This document shows, one piece after another, positions 59,512-64,000 of a stretch of DNA of 64,000 nucleotides. Positions within the stretch are counted from its first letter, which is position 1, and each line of letters starts with the position of its first letter. Source of the stretch: Streptomyces koelreuteriae (GTDB lineage: Bacteria; Actinomycetota; Actinomycetes; Streptomycetales; Streptomycetaceae); assembly GCF_018604545.1 (NCBI RefSeq), contig NZ_CP075896.1, forward strand, positions 2,852,001-2,916,000, in the 5' to 3' direction. The translations under genes were made by a program, and so were the position numbers. Below the pieces are notes generated by a model. That model was given only the letters and a program-made list of their open reading frames with translations. It was not told the DNA's origin and did no database searches.

Positions 59512-60615
59512 TCAGCCCAGGTCCCGCCGGGTGAGCAGCCACGGCTCCACGACGCCCAGCCCACGCACGGGCCGCTGCCACATCGGCTGCAGCGCGAACC
59601 GGTACTCCGGAGGCTCCTCGCCCTCCTTCTCCGCCGCGACGGCCTCCTCGGCCGCCTCCGCCTCGGAGGACGGCGCGTCCTGCGTGCGGATCAGCTCCTC
59701 GGCGAAGGCGGTGTCGACGAGGACGGCGTCCTTCGGAGCTATCGAGGTGAGCCGGGAGGCCAGATTCACGGTCGTACCGAACACATCGCCCATTCGGGTG
59801 GTGACGGTGCCGAACGCCATGCCGACGCGCAGCTCCGGCATCGTCTCGTCGTGCGCCATGGTCTCGATCAGCCGCAGGGCGATCTCGGCGGCGATGCCCG
59901 CGTCGTCGGCGGCGTACAGCACCTCGTCGCCGAGGGTCTTGATCAGCCGTCCGCCGTTCGCGGCCACCAGGTCGGCGGCCGTGGTCTCGAAGGCCTCGAC
60001 CAGCTCGCCGAGCTCCTCCTCCTCCATGCGGCGGGTGAGCCGGGTGAAGCCGACCAGGTCCGCGAAGCCGACGGCGAGACGCCGGTCGACCATCTCCTCG
60101 TCGTCGGCGGCCTGCACGACCCGTCCGGCCGAGGCGGCGAGCTGACGCCGCCAGACGTAGACGAGGAACTCCTCCAGCTCGGGCAGGAGCAGCTCGACGA
60201 TCGGGTACGTCACCTCGGTACGGGTCATGCCCGGCTCGGGCGGCTCGGTCAGCCCCTCCAGGAACGAGTCGATCTGCCACTCGGCGAGCCGTGCGGTGGT
60301 CTGCCCGGTGGAACGGGCCACCTGTACGGCCATCGCCTCGCTCAGCAGCCCCGCCTCGACGAGACCGGCGAGGCGCCGCAGGGCGAGGACGTCCGCCTCG
60401 GTGAGGGCCTTGGCCTGCCCGATGTCCGCGAAGCCCATCGCCCGCCAGAAGCGGGAGGCCAGCTCCATGGAGACACCGGCGCTACGGGCCGCCTGAAACG
60501 GGGTGTACCGGCGCTCGGCCCCCAGAATGAGCCCTTCGAGGCGCAGGGCCAGCGGGTCCTCGCCGGGGTCGGCGCCCTGCGCGTCCGTACCGGAATCCGG
60601 GTCTTCGACGGTCAC
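59512..60615 (-). CDS. cya: Class III adenylate cyclase
   Basis: A 367-residue soluble cyclase. The N-terminal helical region (about 1-165) precedes a class III catalytic domain. Metal-binding Asp186 (FADLVGFT) and Asp230 (KTLGDEV), substrate-specifying Lys226 and Asp278 (MGDVFG), and transition-state Asn285/Arg289 (NLASRL) are all intact, so it should make cyclic AMP. It has no membrane segment. GTG start at 60615. S. coelicolor has one main adenylate cyclase of this type, required for normal germination and aerial growth. Confidence 0.93.
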   Translation of the reverse strand: MTVEDPDSGTDAQGADPGEDPLALRLEGLILGAERRYTPFQAARSAGVSMELASRFWRAMGFADIGQAKALTEADVLALRRLAGLVEAGLLSEAMAVQVARSTGQTTARLAEWQIDSFLEGLTEPPEPGMTRTEVTYPIVELLLPELEEFLVYVWRRQLAASAGRVVQAADDEEMVDRRLAVGFADLVGFTRLTRRMEEEELGELVEAFETTAADLVAANGGRLIKTLGDEVLYAADDAGIAAEIALRLIETMAHDETMPELRVGMAFGTVTTRMGDVFGTTVNLASRLTSIAPKDAVLVDTAFAEELIRTQDAPSSEAEAAEEAVAAEKEGEEPPEYRFALQPMWQRPVRGLGVVEPWLLTRRDLG

Positions 60616-60706
60616 GCGTGCTGCCCTTCCGATCTGTCACGGTCATGTATCGACCGGCCTCAACTCTACGGCAGGTGTGCGCCAGCTCACTCCGTCAGGC
60701 ACCCCG

Positions 60707-60792
60707 CTGCGGGCATGCGTGCCGCCAGGGGCGGCACGGGTGGGCGCAGCGGCACCCCGTCGCGCCGGGTTGCGCAACGCCCTGCCCCCAGC
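60707..60792. repeat. Interspersed repeat, copy 2
   Basis: The second copy of the element at 57718-57804, with a variant hairpin (CGTGCCGCC and GGCGGCACG around AGG). It is located directly next to the birA stop, again at the 3' side of a minus-strand gene. Confidence 0.8.
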
Positions 60793-61668
60793 TCAAGCCG
60801 GCCTCAGGTGCACGATGTCCCCCGCTCCCACCGGCTCCTGCACCCCCTCCTCCGTAGCCAGCACCAACCGCCCGTCCCCATCCACAGCCACGGCCTCCCC
60901 CACGACGCCCCGATCCCCGGGCAGCTCCGCCCGCACGGTCCGCCCGAGCGTCGCGCACGACGCCGCGTACGCCTTCTGCAGCCCGCTCACCTCGGGGTCA
61001 CCCCCGGCCGCACGCCACTTCCCGTACCACTCCTCCAGGGACCGAAGCACACCCCGCAGCAGCGGATCCCGATCCGTGCTCACCGATCCGGCCAGCCCCA
61101 CCGACCCCGCCGTCGGCACCGGCAGCTCCTTCTCCTTCAGCGAGACATTGATGCCGACCCCGATCACGACCCCGTCGTCACCGGCCCGCTCGGCGAGGAT
61201 CCCCCCGGCCTTGCGCTCCTCTCCCCGGACCGTGACCAGCACGTCGTTCGGCCACTTCAGGGCCGTGTCGACACCCGCCGCCCGCGACAGCCCCGTAGCC
61301 ACCGCCACGCCCGTGAGCAGCGGCAGCCACCCCCACCGCGCCACCGGCACCTCGCTCGGCGTGAGCAGCACGGAGAAGAACAGGCCCGACCGCGGCGGCG
61401 CCGTCCACTGCCGGTCCAGGCGCCCGCGCCCGGCCGTCTGCTCCTCGGCGACGAGCACCGCCCCCTCGACGGCCTCCCCCTTCGCCGCCCGGTCCACGAG
61501 GTCGGAGTTGGTGGAGCCGGTGCGCTGCACCACGTCCACCTCGGACCACAGCCCTCCCTCCCGCACCAGCCCCCGGCGCAGGGCGGTGACATTGAGGGGC
61601 GGACGGTCCAGATCCGACCAACGGCTGCCGTTCGGCTCTTGCGGCTCTGCTGCATCTCGCGGCGTCAT
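60793..61668 (-). CDS. birA: Biotin-[acetyl-CoA-carboxylase] ligase (BirA, monofunctional)
   Basis: A 291-residue biotin protein ligase that attaches biotin to the BCCP of acyl-CoA carboxylases. Typical motifs are QRTGSTNSDLVDRA (biotinyl-AMP region), EEQTAGRGRLDRQW with the GRGRxxR loop, and LKWPNDVLV. The N-terminal wHTH of E. coli BirA is missing, so it should not be a repressor. The ATG at 61668 is chosen because the family begins near MTPRDAAEPQ, and in-frame upstream extension has no similarity. It is divergent from pccB, whose complex needs biotinylated alpha subunits. Confidence 0.94.
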   Translation of the reverse strand: MTPRDAAEPQEPNGSRWSDLDRPPLNVTALRRGLVREGGLWSEVDVVQRTGSTNSDLVDRAAKGEAVEGAVLVAEEQTAGRGRLDRQWTAPPRSGLFFSVLLTPSEVPVARWGWLPLLTGVAVATGLSRAAGVDTALKWPNDVLVTVRGEERKAGGILAERAGDDGVVIGVGINVSLKEKELPVPTAGSVGLAGSVSTDRDPLLRGVLRSLEEWYGKWRAAGGDPEVSGLQKAYAASCATLGRTVRAELPGDRGVVGEAVAVDGDGRLVLATEEGVQEPVGAGDIVHLRPA

Positions 61669-61778
61669 GCAAGCCACACTAGGTGTGGTAAACGCCGCAC
61701 TGCCGACCCGAGGGCACCGCACTACTCTACGGATGAGTAACCGTCCCCCCTTTTGAGCAGGCAGGGAGCCGCATCCCG

Positions 61779-63383
61779 ATGTCCGAGCCGGAAGAGCTGC
61801 AGCAGCCTGACATTCACACGACCGCGGGCAAGCTCGCGGATCTCCAGCGCCGTATCGAGGAAGCGACGCACGCCGGCTCCGCACGCGCCGTCGAAAAGCA
61901 GCACGCCAAGGGCAAGCTGACGGCCCGTGAGCGGATCGAACTCCTCCTGGACGAAGCCTCCTTCGTCGAGCTGGACGAGTTCGCCCGGCACCGGTCCACC
62001 AACTTCGGTCTGGACCAGAACCGCCCGTACGGCGACGGCGTCGTCACCGGGTACGGCACCGTCGACGGCCGCCCGGTCGCCGTCTTCTCGCAGGACTTCA
62101 CGGTCTTCGGCGGGGCGCTCGGCGAGGTCTACGGCCAGAAGATCGTCAAGGTCATGGACTTCGCGCTGAAGACCGGTTGCCCGGTCATCGGCATCAACGA
62201 CTCCGGCGGAGCCAGGATCCAGGAGGGCGTCGCCTCGCTCGGCGCCTACGGCGAGATCTTCCGCCGCAACACCCACGCCTCGGGTGTCATCCCGCAGATC
62301 AGCCTGGTGGTGGGCCCGTGCGCGGGCGGAGCCGTGTACTCCCCGGCCATCACCGACTTCACGGTCATGGTCGACCAGACCTCGCACATGTTCATCACCG
62401 GCCCCGACGTCATCAAGACGGTCACCGGCGAGGACGTCGGCTTCGAGGAGCTGGGCGGCGCCCGCACCCACAACGCGACCTCGGGCGTGGCCCACCACAT
62501 GGCCGGCGACGAGAAGGACGCCATCGAGTACGTCAAGCAGCTGCTGTCGTACCTGCCGTCCAACAACCTCTCCGAGCCGCCGGTGTTCGCGGAGGAGGCC
62601 GACCTCGAGATCACCGACGAGGACCGCGAGCTGGACGTCATCGTCCCGGACAGCGCGAACCAGCCGTACGACATGCACGCGGTGATCGAGCACATCCTGG
62701 ACGACGCCGAGTTCTTCGAGACGCAGCCGCTGTACGCGCCGAACATCGTCACCGGCTTCGGCCGGGTCGAGGGACACCCCGTCGGCATCGTCGCCAACCA
62801 GCCGATGCAGTTCGCCGGCTGTCTCGACATCACGGCCTCCGAGAAGGCGGCCCGCTTCGTGCGCACCTGCGACGCCTTCAACGTCCCGGTCATCACCTTC
62901 GTGGACGTCCCCGGCTTCCTGCCCGGCGTCGACCAGGAGCACGACGGCATCATCCGCCGCGGCGCCAAGCTGATCTACGCCTACGCCGAGGCCACCGTCC
63001 CGCTCATCACGATCATCACGCGCAAGGCCTTCGGCGGCGCCTACGACGTCATGGGCTCCAAGCACCTGGGCGCCGACCTCAACCTCGCCTGGCCCACCGC
63101 CCAGATCGCCGTCATGGGCGCCCAGGGCGCGGTCAACATCCTGCACCGCCGCACGATCGCGGAGGCGGAGGCCAACGGCGACGATCTCGAGGCGGTCCGC
63201 GCCCGGCTGATCCAGGAGTACGAGGACGCCCTGCTCAACCCCTACGTCGCGGCCGAGCGCGGCTACGTCGACGCGGTGATCATGCCGTCCGACACCCGCT
63301 GCCATGTCGTACGGGGTCTGCGTCAACTGCGCACGAAGCGGGAATCCCTGCCTCCGAAGAAGCACGGCAACATCCCCCTCTAG
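61779..63383 (+). CDS. pccB: Propionyl/acetyl-CoA carboxylase beta (carboxyltransferase) subunit
   Basis: A 534-residue biotin-dependent carboxyltransferase subunit (DtsR/AccD-like). The acyl-CoA-binding N-terminal domain includes [20 protein letters not shown] (oxyanion glycines), and the C-terminal domain carries [20 protein letters not shown]. Length and sequence match PccB of S. coelicolor, which makes (2S)-methylmalonyl-CoA from propionyl-CoA as polyketide precursor. The ATG at 61779 follows CAGGGAG. The epsilon subunit gene follows; the biotinylated alpha subunit is not in the window. Confidence 0.94.
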   Translation: MSEPEELQQPDIHTTAGKLADLQRRIEEATHAGSARAVEKQHAKGKLTARERIELLLDEASFVELDEFARHRSTNFGLDQNRPYGDGVVTGYGTVDGRPVAVFSQDFTVFGGALGEVYGQKIVKVMDFALKTGCPVIGINDSGGARIQEGVASLGAYGEIFRRNTHASGVIPQISLVVGPCAGGAVYSPAITDFTVMVDQTSHMFITGPDVIKTVTGEDVGFEELGGARTHNATSGVAHHMAGDEKDAIEYVKQLLSYLPSNNLSEPPVFAEEADLEITDEDRELDVIVPDSANQPYDMHAVIEHILDDAEFFETQPLYAPNIVTGFGRVEGHPVGIVANQPMQFAGCLDITASEKAARFVRTCDAFNVPVITFVDVPGFLPGVDQEHDGIIRRGAKLIYAYAEATVPLITIITRKAFGGAYDVMGSKHLGADLNLAWPTAQIAVMGAQGAVNILHRRTIAEAEANGDDLEAVRARLIQEYEDALLNPYVAAERGYVDAVIMPSDTRCHVVRGLRQLRTKRESLPPKKHGNIPL

Positions 63384-63408
63384 CCCTCAGCGAGCCCAGG
63401 AGGCCCAC

Positions 63409-63618
63409 ATGACGATCAAGGTCGTACGGGGCAACCCGACCCCGGAGGAGCTGGCCGCCGCACTGGCGGTGGTCAGGGCCCGCGCCGCGGCGGCGACAGA
63501 GGACCCGCCCGGCGCACCGGCCGCCCGCGACTCCTGGTCCGACCCGTCCCGCATCGCGTCCCACCGCCTGCCCCAGCCGGGCCCGACGGCCTGGGGCAGG
63601 ACCTACTGGCCGGCCTGA
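63409..63618 (+). CDS. pccE: Acyl-CoA carboxylase epsilon subunit
   Basis: A 69-residue small subunit. The beginning MTIKVVRGNPTPEELAAAL and the C-terminal Trp-rich WGRTYWPA are characteristic of PccE/AccE, which stabilises the complex of biotinylated alpha and beta subunits. CAGGAGG lies seven bases before the ATG; 25 bases separate it from pccB, so they are co-transcribed. Confidence 0.92.
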   Translation: MTIKVVRGNPTPEELAAALAVVRARAAAATEDPPGAPAARDSWSDPSRIASHRLPQPGPTAWGRTYWPA

Positions 63619-63694
63619 TCGCTCGACAAGGCGGGGCGCCGATTTGAGTACGCCTACTCAGGCGCCCCGCCCTGCCGAGCCGCACGCTGGACTC

Positions 63695-63823
63695 ATGCTG
63701 TGGTCCGACCCCGAGAATGAACCGCCAAAAGAACTGCGCGACATGCAGGACATGCTTCGGCGGCTGGGCGTTCTCATGGCGTTGGCCATGTTCGTGGCCA
63801 TGCTGGTGATCGGCGTGAGGTGA
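63695..63823 (+). CDS. 42-residue single-helix membrane peptide
   Basis: A short protein running ATG 63695 to TGA 63821-63823. The acidic N-terminus (SDPENEPPKELRDMQD) is followed by a hydrophobic helix (VLMALAMFVAMLVIG) and ends VR. There is no strong ribosome site and the frame has fair G/C third positions. It occupies the gap between pccE and maf. I recall a similar small protein at this position in other Streptomyces; function unknown. Confidence 0.65.
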   Translation: MLWSDPENEPPKELRDMQDMLRRLGVLMALAMFVAMLVIGVR

Positions 63824-63850
63824 GTCCCCCTCGCGCACTAACCTGACGGC

Positions 63851-64000
63851 ATGACCGATGAGCACCGCAGGCGACTCGTCCTCGCCTCCCAGTCCCCCGC
63901 CCGGCTCGGACTGCTCCGCCAGGCCGGACTCACCCCCGAGGTGATCGTGAGCGGCGTCGACGAGGACGCCGTCACCGCCCCCACCCCCGCCGAGCTGGCA
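63851..64000 (+). CDS. maf: Maf-family nucleotide pyrophosphatase (N-terminal part only)
   Basis: The first 50 residues are visible; the gene leaves the window at 64000. The pattern [19 protein letters not shown] is the Maf/YhdE N-terminal signature (SxSPxR loop), and SGVDEDAV follows as in the family. Maf proteins hydrolyse non-canonical or canonical NTPs and were first linked to septum formation. It lies in the same direction as pccB-pccE. Confidence 0.9.
   Translation, partial: MTDEHRRRLVLASQSPARLGLLRQAGLTPEVIVSGVDEDAVTAPTPAELA

Noticed and set aside
57730..61740. 1336-residue plus-strand open frame
   Set aside because: Pro/Arg/His-rich translation antisense to enoyl-CoA hydratase, cya and birA, all of which have clear family motifs.
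1..64000. CRISPR arrays, tRNA/rRNA genes, integrases, insertion sequences
   Set aside because: No regularly spaced repeats, no tRNA T-loop signature, and no transposase or integrase motifs were found on reading the window.

Overview
The DNA is very GC-rich with strong G/C bias at third codon positions. It carries mycothiol amidase, GTP-type PEP carboxykinase, a PccB/PccE acyl-CoA carboxylase pair, a CSG-type HutH, a class III adenylate cyclase and an LAxTG sortase substrate. Together these point to a Streptomyces chromosome, core region. The gene order resembles what I recall of the S. coelicolor SCO4921-SCO4985 interval, but no alignment was possible. No tRNA, rRNA, CRISPR array, phage or insertion sequence was seen.

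Layout. (1) 1-6748: a divergent cluster that looks built for D-amino acid use. GntP/DsdX-type permease, RidA, IclR regulator and PfkB kinase lie on the minus strand. A D-serine dehydratase-like enzyme and an N-acyl-D-amino-acid deacylase lie on the plus strand, with a candidate IclR operator between the arms. (2) 6771-18344: secreted trypsin-like protease, alanine-type aminotransferase, small orphan protein, secreted beta-propeller/Ig protein, PEP carboxykinase, hemolysin III homologue with a TetR regulator, Mut7-C protein and a YyaL-type thioredoxin-domain protein. (3) 18583-26365: the most unusual block. It holds a membrane-anchored STAND/TPR protein, a second STAND/TPR protein with two TTA codons, a CHAT-type caspase-like protease, and a small overlapping gene broken by an 8-bp tandem repeat, closed by a strong terminator. 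(4) 26395-34836: mycothiol amidase, GreA, a DrrAB-type exporter with an operator inside its promoter, threonine dehydratase, MarR, an atypical sigma factor with a membrane partner, and cystathionine gamma-synthase. (5) 35002-46565: MsrA, AI-2E family permease, DUF proteins, an iron-box-controlled siderophore importer without an ATPase, and an alcohol dehydrogenase divergent from an XRE/MmyB-type regulator. (6) 46644-54765: large subtilisin-like protease, MacB-type ABC exporter, L,D-transpeptidase lipoprotein, and a sortase-E substrate. (7) 54836-64000: HutH, a GAF-GGDEF diguanylate cyclase, enoyl-CoA hydratase, adenylate cyclase, BirA divergent from PccB-PccE, a 42-residue membrane peptide, and the start of a Maf protein.

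Several groups work together. The D-amino acid permease, deacylase, dehydratase and RidA form a route to pyruvate. BirA supplies biotinylation for acyl-CoA carboxylases such as PccB. The STAND and CHAT genes form a plausible sensor-protease conflict or cell-death module. Convergent gene pairs are usually separated by clear GC-rich hairpins, listed as terminators.
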